From Oehlia diaphana (Eukaryota > Glomeromycota > Glomeromycetes > Glomerales > Glomeraceae), in contig QZLH01000016.1 in the NCBI GenBank assembly GCA_003833135.1, forward strand, positions 73,434 through 87,813: 14,380 nt of DNA. Direction: 5' to 3'. Both the position numbers and the translations under genes were made by a program. Below are positions 1 through 7,245 of the stretch, one piece after another; position 1 is the stretch's first letter, and every line of letters begins with the position of its first letter. Below the pieces are notes generated by a model. The model worked only from the letters and a program-made list of their open reading frames with translations, was not told the DNA's origin and ran no database searches.

Positions 1-82
1 TTCAAGAAAAAATGAATACATTTTTATGGTGCAGTCTAAAGTATTTATATTTTTATTAAATTAATGGTAAAATTAAAAGGGT

Positions 83-142
83 ATTGCTAAAGCTCACCGG
101 CAGTGATGGTCATGACCATCACCGCCGGTGAGCTTTAGCAAT
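83..142. repeat. 60-bp near-perfect palindrome, MITE-like
   Basis: Bases 83-112 and 113-142 are reverse complements over 30 bp with a single mismatch (A102 against the position facing it), so the two arms meet without a loop. It begins ATTGCTAAAG and ends CTTTAGCAAT and is far more G+C-rich than its surroundings. The left arm (83-112) is identical over all 30 bases to 6426-6455, where a longer relative lies. Dispersed, terminally inverted, non-coding copies are typical of MITEs or foldback elements. I see no clear target-site duplication, and no transposase is linked to it. A single-strand DNA or RNA copy would fold into a near-complete hairpin. Confidence 0.8.
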
Positions 143-210
143 TTTCAAATTAAAATTGTTTAATAAATAATAATTTACAATCTATTTACTATATATTTTT
201 TCAATTAAAT

Positions 211-426
211 TTACTTTCTAAGATTATTGGCTGATAAATGTCTATTTCTATTAAAGTCTCTGATTTTATCACGTCGATGATACCATCTCACTAATGCATG
301 ATATGATCTTAAAATTAGTTTATTTTCTATAACTAATAATCCAAGAGATGGAATAAGATCATATGTCACAACACTATCATCAAAATATGTGCAAATTGAT
401 GATAGTGTTGGAAGCTCCGAATCCAA
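211..426 (-). pseudogene. Detached C-terminal fragment of the upstream membrane-protein gene
   Basis: An open minus-strand frame with no ATG start (its first usable codon is TTG) overlaps the end of exon 3 in a different frame and ends at TAA 213-211. It reads VTYDLIPSLGLLV and then a basic tail with VRWYHRRDKIRDF. It fits as the original C-terminus after a frameshift or an internal deletion, since the preceding exon breaks off at 366 without a good splice donor. Alternatively an unrecognised intron joins them; the available GT sites (GTGTTG, GTGACA) are weak. Confidence 0.35.
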
Positions 427-1177
427 GTATAGAACGTTGGATTCGTAGCTACTTCAGACAAAAAAATATTTATAGCCAATAAGAGATTGATCACATGTGG
501 AATAATAAGGAATACCATACTAAATAATAATAATAATAAATAAGAAAATTATTAATTAATTAAATTAATCATTAAAATAATAAAAATAACATAACGATAA
601 TATTAAACAAAATTTCTTACTTTGGAATTATTAAATGTGGAGTATTTTTAACTCCACACCAAAATCTTTGCATTATTAATGCAGTCTCAAATATGGCAAA
701 ATTTCTTCCTTCAGGGTTTTTCCAACGTGCCAAAATATATAATATTATTAATATTATTAGATTTACAATAAATATAATAAATATTATGATAAATGGATAA
801 AATTCCTTGATATAATCTCCTGTAAAGTAATAGAATTAAAATTTAATAAATATTAATTATTTATAAATATCAAAAATATTTAATGAACAACACTTACGGC
901 TTATTGATGCACTTTCATCAATTAATGATGTATATTCATTATTTGAAAGTGCTCTAAAGCCTTTTTTTTTGATCAAGGTGCTTAGATCATTGAATATTGT
1001 TCGTTCAATTGCACCTTTAGCTTCATTTTTCCATCTATCATTTGTCGATATCCTCTGTTCATCTACTGGAATTATTTTGGAAAATGCTTGAATCATATTC
1101 TTAAATAATTCCGACTGATTTGTTTGAAGAAATTTTTTATAAAAAATTTTCTGGGTAAAATTTTGATAAATAATCAT
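366..1177 (-). CDS. Three-exon multi-pass membrane protein gene, probably broken at its 3' end
   Basis: Minus-strand exons 1177-898, 819-621 and 519-366 join in one frame (280 + 199 + 154 nt, 210 residues plus TGA at 368-366). Intron 1 (897-820, 78 nt) runs GTAAGTG to TTTACAG; intron 2 (620-520, 101 nt) runs GTAAGAA to ATTTAG. Exon 1 starts at ATG 1177 and is soluble and charged. Exon 2 is strongly hydrophobic (I/F/L-rich, about 25 residues) followed by ARWKNPEGRNFA; exon 3 opens with a second hydrophobic stretch near FLIIPHVINLLLAI. This looks like a membrane protein with an N-terminal cytosolic or lumenal domain. From memory it resembles large multi-pass families expanded in arbuscular mycorrhizal fungi; this is unverified. 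The frame stops early within hairpin-forming DNA, and C-terminal-like sequence continues in another frame (426-211), so this copy may be a pseudogene. Further 5' exons above 1177 are possible. Confidence 0.5.
369..410. repeat. Hairpin, 13-bp perfect stem
   Basis: CAACACTATCATC at 369-381 is the exact reverse complement of 398-410, with a 16-nt loop. It lies exactly where the minus-strand membrane-protein frame is lost (TGA at 368-366) and is directly followed by a second hairpin at 413-450. Confidence 0.7.
413..450. repeat. Hairpin, 14-bp stem with one mismatch
   Basis: 413-426 pairs with 437-450 (AGCTCCGAATCCAA against its complement) over 14 bp with one mismatch and a 10-nt loop. It sits 2 bp from the preceding hairpin; both lie inside exon 3 of the minus-strand gene. 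Confidence 0.65.
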
Positions 1178-1949
1178 ATGAGAGTAAAGAAGTATAAATT
1201 TTTTGTGAAAAATTTTAAAAAATTAAGCAAATATATGTGTAAAAGAAAAAAAAAAAATATTTTTTCAAAAATTTCGTCTCCTTTATAAAATTTTTCAACC
1301 CTCTTTTTTTTTACTTTATTTGGTTTGATTATGATCAATTCCGAAACGCTAATATACATTTGTAACACATTTCTAAAATTATTAGCATTTGTTTTATAAA
1401 ATAGGGTACAATATTTTATACACTATTTAAATTATAATAGGATTAACAAAAAATAAATTATTACCCAAACAAAAATAATAATAATAATAATAATAATAAT
1501 TGATATTATACCATTATTGATAAGCATTAAATCATTGGCGAAACAATAAATTTCACCTACTGCGTCTAATAGACATTGTTTTATGTGATACACTTATGTA
1601 TCTCTTACGGATGAATCCGATTAAAAATTTTTTATTAAAAGTATAATGTTGGAAATTCCATTCTAGAATTAGCAACCCGTCTCTTTTTTTAGAAATATTA
1701 ATCTAACAAACTAGGACGAATTTATTTCAAAAAGAGTTGCTTTTTCGTTCTTAAAGTTTACAATTTTTAGAAAAGGATCATCATAAATAAAATATTGAAT
1801 TGTTCTCCGTGTTACATAAATATTTTGATATATTTATTGGATGTCATTCATCTTTTTTATAGACTATTCTGTGTTAAAATAAAAAAAGCCAATTATTTTA
1901 TTATCATCATTAAAAAAAATAGCTATTATGTATTCATATTTGCACTTAG
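1178..1949. other. AT-rich intergenic stretch
   Basis: Mostly A/T runs plus the (AAT)9 tract. The short minus-strand open frame at 1174-1368 is a product of low complexity. I see no gene, RNA or regulatory site that I can support here. It may hold the promoter or further 5' exons of the minus-strand gene that starts at 1177. Confidence 0.5.
1474..1500. repeat. (AAT)9 microsatellite
   Basis: Nine uninterrupted AAT units. A shorter run of the same unit lies near 522-540, within intron 2 of the minus-strand gene. Confidence 0.9.
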
Positions 1950-2480
1950 ATAAGTCAGTCATCCTTATATGGGGACTTCATAAGAAATCATTGTAGAGAA
2001 TTTTTCAAGTTTGCCTCTGAAATCCAAAAGTATAATACAGTTAGCGAAAGCTCAACCAGAAATTACCGGAGCCAATGATCCGATTATAAGAAACAAAAGA
2101 TGATCAATTTATTGATAAAGATAAAGTAAGTGTCTAAAATTTTCTAAATTTGCAATATTTTTATTTTTTATTTTTAAATTCCATGTGAACTTAGATCACG
2201 ATACAAATATTTTACACACTTTCACATCCAGGCGGTATAAAAATTTTTTTCAGAAAAATGATCACGTGCCTGAGTTTCTTCGGAATAAAAACTAGAAAAA
2301 TTTATTTTTAGGACAGTTCTTTAACATTACATAGCGTGTACCTAATTGTCGCAAAGTTATTTATCGCTAGGTGGTTATGGTGCATTGATACTGATGTCCA
2401 TCTAAAAATGGCACACATTTTAGACGTGCTCGTTATTGATAATGAGATTTGTGAAAATTCCGCATATCAGATATATATAG
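1950..2480 (+). pseudogene. Coding-like remnant with a splice-consistent intron, unrecognised
   Basis: Two pieces flank a candidate intron 2126-2311 (186 nt, GTAAGTG to TTTTTAG). Upstream, one frame is open from 1950 to 2125 except for a TGA at 2071-2073, and a second frame (1985-2099) reads AKAQPEITGANDPIIRNKR. Immediately before the donor, a third frame reads DDQFIDKDK and ends in phase 0. Downstream, exon-like sequence from 2312 stays open to 2581 in the matching phase (DSSLTLHSVYLIVAKLF...), with WLW, a Cys and an acidic centre. Sequence after about 2480 becomes AT-rich and may be intron or a hydrophobic tail. Three competing frames upstream suggest decay by frameshifts. The product is not recognised. 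Confidence 0.25.
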
Positions 2481-2581
2481 GTAGCGTACCGTATCATGCT
2501 GACTCTATAACAATTATTGTTATTATTATTAACGTTCTTTTTTTTTATATATTATTTTGCGTGTATATTTTTTTTATATAG

Positions 2582-3357
2582 TTTAATAGAGAAGAGAATA
2601 ACGAATAAAACGAGAGTTAGAACAAACAAACCTTAATTTTGTCAACAATATTGTCCTACTTATAAATTTTATATGATCAATATCAGATATCAAACGTACT
2701 ATCATAATTGATTGTATTGATTTACACTAGCGAATAAATTTAATCAAAATTATATTAAAATAAAAAAATAAATAATATTATCCCTAATATTTATGACTCT
2801 GACAACGTCAGTAATTCAATGATACTGAACTTAAAAAAAACATACAGTATACAAATATCAAACTGCATCCGTCGTAACAGACAAGAAATAGTGAAAGTTT
2901 AAAATTTTTGTTATAATACATGATCTTAAAAAGAAACTGCACGTTATGCGGTGTAATCTATATTAAAGTACTCCTGGTTAAGAAATTATATATTTGGCGT
3001 TTATAATAAGTTTATGATTTCAAAATTTCCTACGTCGCGACGTCGCGTACAATTATCGATCGTTTTAATAGTATATGATGCCTATATGGCGTTATTGAAA
3101 TGTTAGATCATATTGTTATTACAAAATCATTTGCATTTCCATTTGATATGAAATGGATTTTAAAATGCTTTCATCAGTTGATATGATGTATGGCGATTGT
3201 CTGATGTAAATTGTTATTTAATAAATTTCTTTTGTTCTTTGATAGTATGTATAAATGAAAAATTTGGATAATTAAAAAAAAATTCTAAGGTTGTTTTGCG
3301 CAACTTTTTCAGTACGCATCTTGTAATTAAATTTGATAAACGACTATATTTATTGTT
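2582..3357. other. Intergenic, no supported gene
   Basis: AT-rich DNA without a convincing gene. It holds a 28-codon ATG frame at 2920-3006 containing a CTLC pair, too short to support, and a compact CpG-rich palindrome at 3032-3047 described separately. Confidence 0.4.
3032..3047. repeat. Overlapping CpG-rich palindromes
   Basis: ACGTCGCGACGT (3032-3043) and CGCGACGTCGCG (3036-3047) are both perfect palindromes and overlap, giving five CpG in 16 bp within DNA otherwise nearly free of CpG. ATCGAT and CGATCG follow at 3055-3062. This could be a protein-binding site or a chance island; the function is unknown. Confidence 0.6.
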
Positions 3358-3462
3358 ATGATATACCGACAACATGGAAAAAAAAAGGTTAGAAAATACG
3401 TTAAAAAAGAATTAGAATTAAAAGTAAAACCTTACAGAAGAAGAGGAAAGAAAATTCGTTAA
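3358..3462 (+). CDS. Possible 34-residue very basic microORF
   Basis: ATG at 3358 opens 34 codons ending at TAA 3460-3462. Sixteen of 34 residues are Lys or Arg, including KPYRRRGKKIR at the end. I do not recognise it. Purine-rich AT-biased DNA often yields Lys/Arg-rich frames by chance, and a nine-A run lies inside it, so this is only a candidate. It could also be a last exon. Confidence 0.12.
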   Translation: MIYRQHGKKKVRKYVKKELELKVKPYRRRGKKIR

Positions 3463-3891
3463 ATAACAAATAATAATTTATCATTGTTACAATTTTTTAT
3501 TTTATTATTTAATTTCAATAATCAATTTTTATCATTTTTTTTTTTTTTAAAAAAAAAAATAAAATCATTTAAAAATCTCTTTCGTGGAGTTAGATCTTAG
3601 ACGACGATCATAAAAAAATAAAAAAAAAAATCTTATATTTATTAATAATAGATCGATTACAATGTATAAAATTTAAATATGAAGGTATTTCTTTTAAACA
3701 TCCATTGATTGGATGAAAAATCATTTAAAAATAAATTAACGCAAATATTTATTTTTCTTGAAATTCATTAAATTATATATACATATCAACTTTTTATATC
3801 ACCTCACGAAAAATTTTCTGGAAAAAACCGAAATATGTTCATTTTTCAATTTTCTAAAAAATTTTTCATAGGGTCAATCTCTTCGGATCCC

Positions 3892-3936
3892 CATATAATC
3901 ACCCTCTATATAAGAACACCACCTTATAAGCACCTT
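3892..3936. repeat. Imperfect tandem TATAA-CACC units
   Basis: Three successive units share a (C)TATATAA core followed by CACC: around 3892-3905, 3906-3923 and 3924-3936. This could be a degenerate tandem repeat or part of a transposon terminus. Confidence 0.4.
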
Positions 3937-3996
3937 AACCTACATATTATTTTTATACGAAAATTTATACTATTATATATAAGTAATATAATATTA

Positions 3997-4080
3997 TATT
4001 TAATGTAAAATATATAAAAAAAAATAAAAATTATATATTATTTTTTTTTTTATTTAATGTAAAACATATAAAAAAATAAG
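3997..4080. repeat. ~30-bp direct repeat, 54 bp apart
   Basis: TATTTAATGTAAAA followed by (C/T)ATATAAAAAA occurs at 3997 and again at 4051, nearly identical over about 28-30 bases. It is AT-rich and probably arose by local duplication. Confidence 0.5.
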
Positions 4081-4228
4081 GTTATAAATACATCATACTT
4101 TAAAGATAAGAAATTAATAGATGATCAATTACCCGGATGAAGTAAATTTGCAGATCCCCGGCTAAAACCCGTGATAATTTTCATAATTTTGGCCAAAGTC
4201 AGATAACGTCAGATTTCCTTTTTGGTTT

Positions 4229-4349
4229 TTAAACGTAAAATGGTAAAGACGTTCTATAGATTTGTTCCAGACCTTTAAAGGGAATTACACAAAGAATGCA
4301 AAGAACAATAGGATCATCAAAGGCGTAAAATTTATACGGTAATGAAATT
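4229..4349 (-). CDS. Candidate terminal exon, unrecognised protein
   Basis: On the minus strand a strong acceptor (pyrimidine-rich tract ending CTTTTACAG, G at 4350) is followed by an open frame in phase 2, 4349-4229, 39 residues then TAA at 4231-4229. It reads FDDPIVLCILCVIPFKGLEQ with a moderate Cys content. Composition is protein-like and more G+C-rich than the flanks. No upstream exon was found in the AT-rich DNA above 4350, so it may be a remnant or belong to a dispersed repeat. Function unknown. Confidence 0.3.
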
Positions 4350-4824
4350 CTGTAAAAGGAATAATAAATAGGGATTAAAAATAACTATTTTTGTTTCTTT
4401 ATTGTAAAAATATGTTGTTTAAATTTTTTTAAATCAAATCTTTAAATAGTAAATTAATCTCAAATGGCGTAACTATAAAACAAGTAAATAAATGTATCGC
4501 ATGATTTTTATAAAATTTTACAATGAATTTTACTCAACAAACGACGTCATAGAAGCTTTCATAATTTTTATTAATAATTTATTTTACTTGATTACAAATG
4601 ACATTAATTTAATAATGTTTTTTAAAATAAGCTGCATTTCCAGAAACTCCGATGCATGTTGACGTTTCAAAATTGGTCATCTGTTTAGAATTTTTTTTTT
4701 TTTTTTTTTAAAAACATCTAAACGAAGTAACTTATCAAAGAAAAATGATCAATGAGAATAAATTTAGATGAATTATTTATTTATTTATTTTTCAAAAAAA
4801 AAGGGGTTGATAATTTTTTTTTTC
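4350..4824. other. AT-rich stretch with homopolymers
   Basis: Contains a T19 run (4691-4709), a TTTA/ATTT microsatellite near 4770-4792 and two similar T-C-A8/9-GGG blocks near 4790 and 4823. No gene is supported. Confidence 0.5.
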
Positions 4825-5020
4825 AAAAAAAAGGGATATATCATAAAATTTTGGAATTCTACGTTTTTATTATTGCAATCGATCGTAAAGAATTACAGTA
4901 AGTGTGATATCTGCATTACCCGTGACATTGATTTTCTTCCGCAGCAAAAATCAATATTCACATCATTTGATTATCGATATACTACGCATTTTTGATAGAC
5001 ACGAAAATCGGTTATATTGA
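4825..5020 (+). CDS. Candidate spliced short coding region, unrecognised
   Basis: A 47-nt intron fits at 4898-4944: donor GTAAGTG, acceptor TTTTCTTCCGCAG. Joining 4897 to 4945 keeps one frame open in phase 2: exon 1 reads HKILEFYVFIIAIDRKELH across the junction and exon 2 continues NQYSHHLIIDILRIFDRH to TGA at 5018-5020. An unspliced frame over the same DNA (4768-4995) is a less protein-like alternative. The 5' part is a T/A homopolymer region with no clear ATG, so the true start or an earlier exon is unknown. Product not recognised. Confidence 0.3.
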
Positions 5021-5801
5021 TCTAGTGAATTTTTGAAGTTAACTTATCAATTAATTATGATTATTCCGTAAAGAGAGAGGACGCAATAGTTGGAAAAACT
5101 CCATTAAGCTTATCCGCCATTCCGCCATTTAAACTATTCATTCATTTATTGTAATGACAACCGTTATCTGAACTCATTATTCATCACTGCAACCTAATCC
5201 GTTATTTAAATTCGTCCGCCACTTAACCCTATATAATAACATTAAGGCTCAGAAATCCCGGAGTACGTATCATCCACGTATTTAGTTAAATTATCAGAAT
5301 TATTTATTCAAGTAAACGAAATTATGCCTTACAATAAATTTATGAAATTGAACGCAAACTTTACAAAATGAAAATCCCGAGTTATTCAGCAAGAAGCTTT
5401 CTAGGTTTAATAATTTTTATGCATAAATATGTTATATGTCTTATATATCCATAATTGTTCATTTTACGTATAACATACTGTTATATTATCTTCATTATTT
5501 TATTCTTAATGGAATAATTATATACAAATTTAAAGTATAATAACGAATTTATAATTAATTTCATTTGAATATTAAATCAATAATCTTGCCATCATTTTGT
5601 CTAAGTAACTTGTAGGAAATATTTATTATCTTCTTGAATTATTATTTATTTGTACGTCGTATACTGTATTAAAAGATAATTTTCGAGTCATTGATCTGAG
5701 TATCCGAAAATTTGAACTCAAGCTAGGCAAACATACAAATCAATTGTGAAGGCCGCTAAATTAGGTTTCCTATTCAGATTTTTTGCTTAATCGGAATTTT
5801 A
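5021..5801. other. Intergenic with a possible weak promoter
   Basis: 5100-5225 carries repeated short motifs (TCCGCCATT, CCGCCATTTAAA, TCCGCCACTTAA, ATCCGTTATTTAAA) followed by CTATATAATAA at 5229-5239, which looks like a TATA box. Downstream only short ATG frames occur (5324-5371; 5368-5454, 28 residues). A real gene start is possible but not shown. Confidence 0.3.
5229..5239 (+). promoter_or_regulatory. Possible TATA box
   Basis: CTATATAATAA follows a cluster of CCGCC/TTTAAA motifs in otherwise plain AT-rich DNA. About 95 bp downstream lies the first ATG (5324). In AT-rich DNA such a match is weak evidence by itself. Confidence 0.15.
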
Positions 5802-5862
5802 GGGCGCGTAGCTTAATTTTAATATCTAATACCATCAGACTTTTAGGTTCGTATACGGCTTA
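5802..5862 (+). pseudogene. tRNA-Lys(UUU)-like fragment
   Basis: GGGCGCG at 5802-5808 is followed by an A-box-like TAGCTTAATTTT (5809-5820), then CATCAGACTTTTA (5833-5845), which matches the anticodon 5' stem and loop of eukaryotic tRNA-Lys(UUU) as I remember it, and then a B-box-like GGTTCGTATAC (5846-5856). The 3' half of the anticodon stem and the variable loop are missing, the D-loop has lost GG and the acceptor stem cannot pair. It is therefore not a working tRNA: a decayed tRNA, a tRNA-derived SINE head, or chance. Confidence 0.3.
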
Positions 5863-5999
5863 CTTTCGAACTCAGACTCACTCATTAAACAGATAATTTA
5901 ATCATTATTTTTGGACTGTCAGTGCGAGTAGAAATTTTATAAGTATTATTTTTGTATTTAAAGGTCCCTCTGTTCGCATTACTTTTTAAGGAATACTAA

Positions 6000-6345
6000 C
6001 AAGATCTCTCAAAATCTTGTATTTTTCCACGCGCACTAATAAATCTATTTGACTTTCCAGAAATTGTCTTTTATTTGAGAGAACATAGGAATTGGTCATA
6101 CTTTAGTTCCTCTCTCTCCATCGCGAATCTCATCATTTTTGAATAGTTTGAATTGTAACGATAATGTTTGGGCTAAACGATTTTTAAGAGAAGCGAAACA
6201 TTTAGTCCCAAATAATTTTACAGCAATAGAAAAAAGGGTGCGTATTTTTTATTTTGCAAAGGGATGGCAACTCCTTAATCAGGAGAATTACCGGATTGAC
6301 AAACTTGGTATCCACTCCAAACAAACTTTCAATTCGGGCACCTGA
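6000..6345 (+). pseudogene. Frameshifted coding remnant, unrecognised
   Basis: One frame is open 6000-6142 (about 47 codons, with FPEIVFYLREHRNWSYF) and stops at TAG. A second frame is open from 6079 to 6345 and takes over with NVWAKRFLREAKHLVP, FYFAKGWQLLNQENYRID and a TGA at 6343-6345. The hand-over near 6100-6142 looks like a single frameshift. In the last part a third frame (to 6433) is also open, with APELCLVKVCWVLEGG. The residue mix (W, K, R, E, N) is protein-like. It is probably part of a repeated element or a decayed gene; the family is not recognised. Confidence 0.35.
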
Positions 6346-6425
6346 ACTTTGTTTGGTAAAGGTCTGCTGGGTTCTGGAGGGGGGACCTGCTATGTGCCTT
6401 CCTTTACTACTAAATAAAAAAGAAA

Positions 6426-6553
6426 ATTGCTAAAGCTCACCGGCAGTGATGGTCACCGTACCAGCATTATGATGTACGTTCGACCAGAATTAAAAATCTT
6501 ATAAAATACTGGCCGGCATAACATCATAATTTCACCACCGGATGTTTAGCAAT
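6426..6553. mobile_element. 128-bp imperfect palindrome, MITE-like relative of the 83-142 element
   Basis: The left end 6426-6455 is identical to 83-112. The right end TTTAGCAAT (6545-6553) with CACCACCGG just inside is a degraded form of the matching right arm. The interior continues as an imperfect inverted repeat: ATTATGATGT near 6467 answers ACATCATAAT at 6521-6530. It has no coding capacity. The 60-bp element looks like an internally deleted version of this longer form, or the two are separate members of one family. Confidence 0.65.
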
Positions 6554-6664
6554 ACCAAGTTGTTGCGCACTGCTAGTAATCTTCTTTCTCACAACAGGTA
6601 AACCAAGACCGTTCACTTTATGAAAAGAATAGGACTTCCGGAAAATGTAAGAATAAACTAAGTT
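6524..6664 (-). CDS. Possible minus-strand coding fragment overlapping the palindrome end
   Basis: Minus frame 6664-6524 is open for 46 residues to TGA 6526-6524. It reads SYSFHKVNGLGLPVVRKK then ITSSAQQLGIAKH. An ACTTAG just upstream could be an acceptor. The last ten or so codons run into the palindromic element, which would therefore supply the stop codon. The product is not recognised; a chance frame is quite possible. Confidence 0.2.
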   Translation of the reverse strand, partial: NLVYSYIFRKSYSFHKVNGLGLPVVRKKITSSAQQLGIAKHPVVKL

Positions 6665-6935
6665 TCACATGTATTATACCGAAGTTTAGTTAAATCATAT
6701 TTATTAAATATTTATGATAATTTAAACCACTTAATAAAATTTTTTGTATTTAATAAATCTTAAAAAAATGTAAATATTTAGTAAATATGTTCTTTAAACT
6801 CGGTAAATATGTTTTATGTATAGTAACGATTTTTTGAACAGATGCGTGATGATATTAATCTGCGGTCGTTTTAATGCGCAGTAACTGCGTGTAGACTAAT
6901 GCTTTACCAGATCGTATCAAAATTTTAGTTAATAG
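6665..6935. other. Short intergenic stretch
   Basis: AT-rich. The only structures noted are a perfect 13-bp odd palindrome CGCAGTAACTGCG (6877-6889) and an 11-bp tandem duplication ACTATTTTGTT at 6940-6961. No gene is supported. Confidence 0.4.
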
Positions 6936-6956
6936 TTATACTATTTTGTTACTATT

Positions 6957-7245
6957 TTGTTACTAAAGTATGCGTTCCAGCAAAGAACTCTTATAAATGC
7001 TTCTGAAACCTCCCAGTTCGCTATTCTAAACAGAAGAAATGGAGTAAAAAAAGTTCCACGTCGCCAATCGAATATTCATTTATTTTTCAAAAATAAGAAT
7101 GTTGGTGTGATAAATATCGATGATGATAGAAATAAAATAACAAGCAAGTGACGATTCGTCATTTTACGTAATAGTCAAAAAGTTAGCAACTCTACTAGAG
7201 AAGCGAAGTAGAATTAAACAAATCTTTGGATTTATGAGACGGTAA
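6957..7245 (+). pseudogene. Frameshifted coding remnant, unrecognised
   Basis: The first frame (6936-7151, no ATG) reads SETSQFAILNRRNGVKKVPR, RRQSNIHLFF and VINIDDDRNK, then stops at TGA. A second frame, open 7141-7245, continues with QASDDSSFYVIVKKLATLLE and KRSRIKQIFGFMRR, stopping at TAA 7243-7245. The two join smoothly at about 7141-7150, as expected from one frameshift in a single basic/acidic protein of about 100 residues. A GTAATA after ATGAGACG could instead be a donor. No known domain is recognised. Confidence 0.35.

Larger units (their letters stand above)
3463..4228. other. AT-rich stretch with short repeats
   Basis: It contains a T14-A11 fold-back run (3535-3559), a three-unit imperfect TATAA/CACC repeat (3892-3936) and a ~30-bp direct repeat (3997/4051). 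A locally G+C-richer block (about 4130-4230, with TTACCCGGATG and CCCCGGCTAAAACCCG) may belong to a dispersed repeat or to the 3' flank of the minus-strand exon next to it. No gene is supported. Confidence 0.4.

Noticed and set aside
1174..1368. Minus-strand 64-residue hydrophobic frame
   Set aside because: Formed by A/T homopolymers; Phe/Lys/Leu-rich composition as expected by chance.
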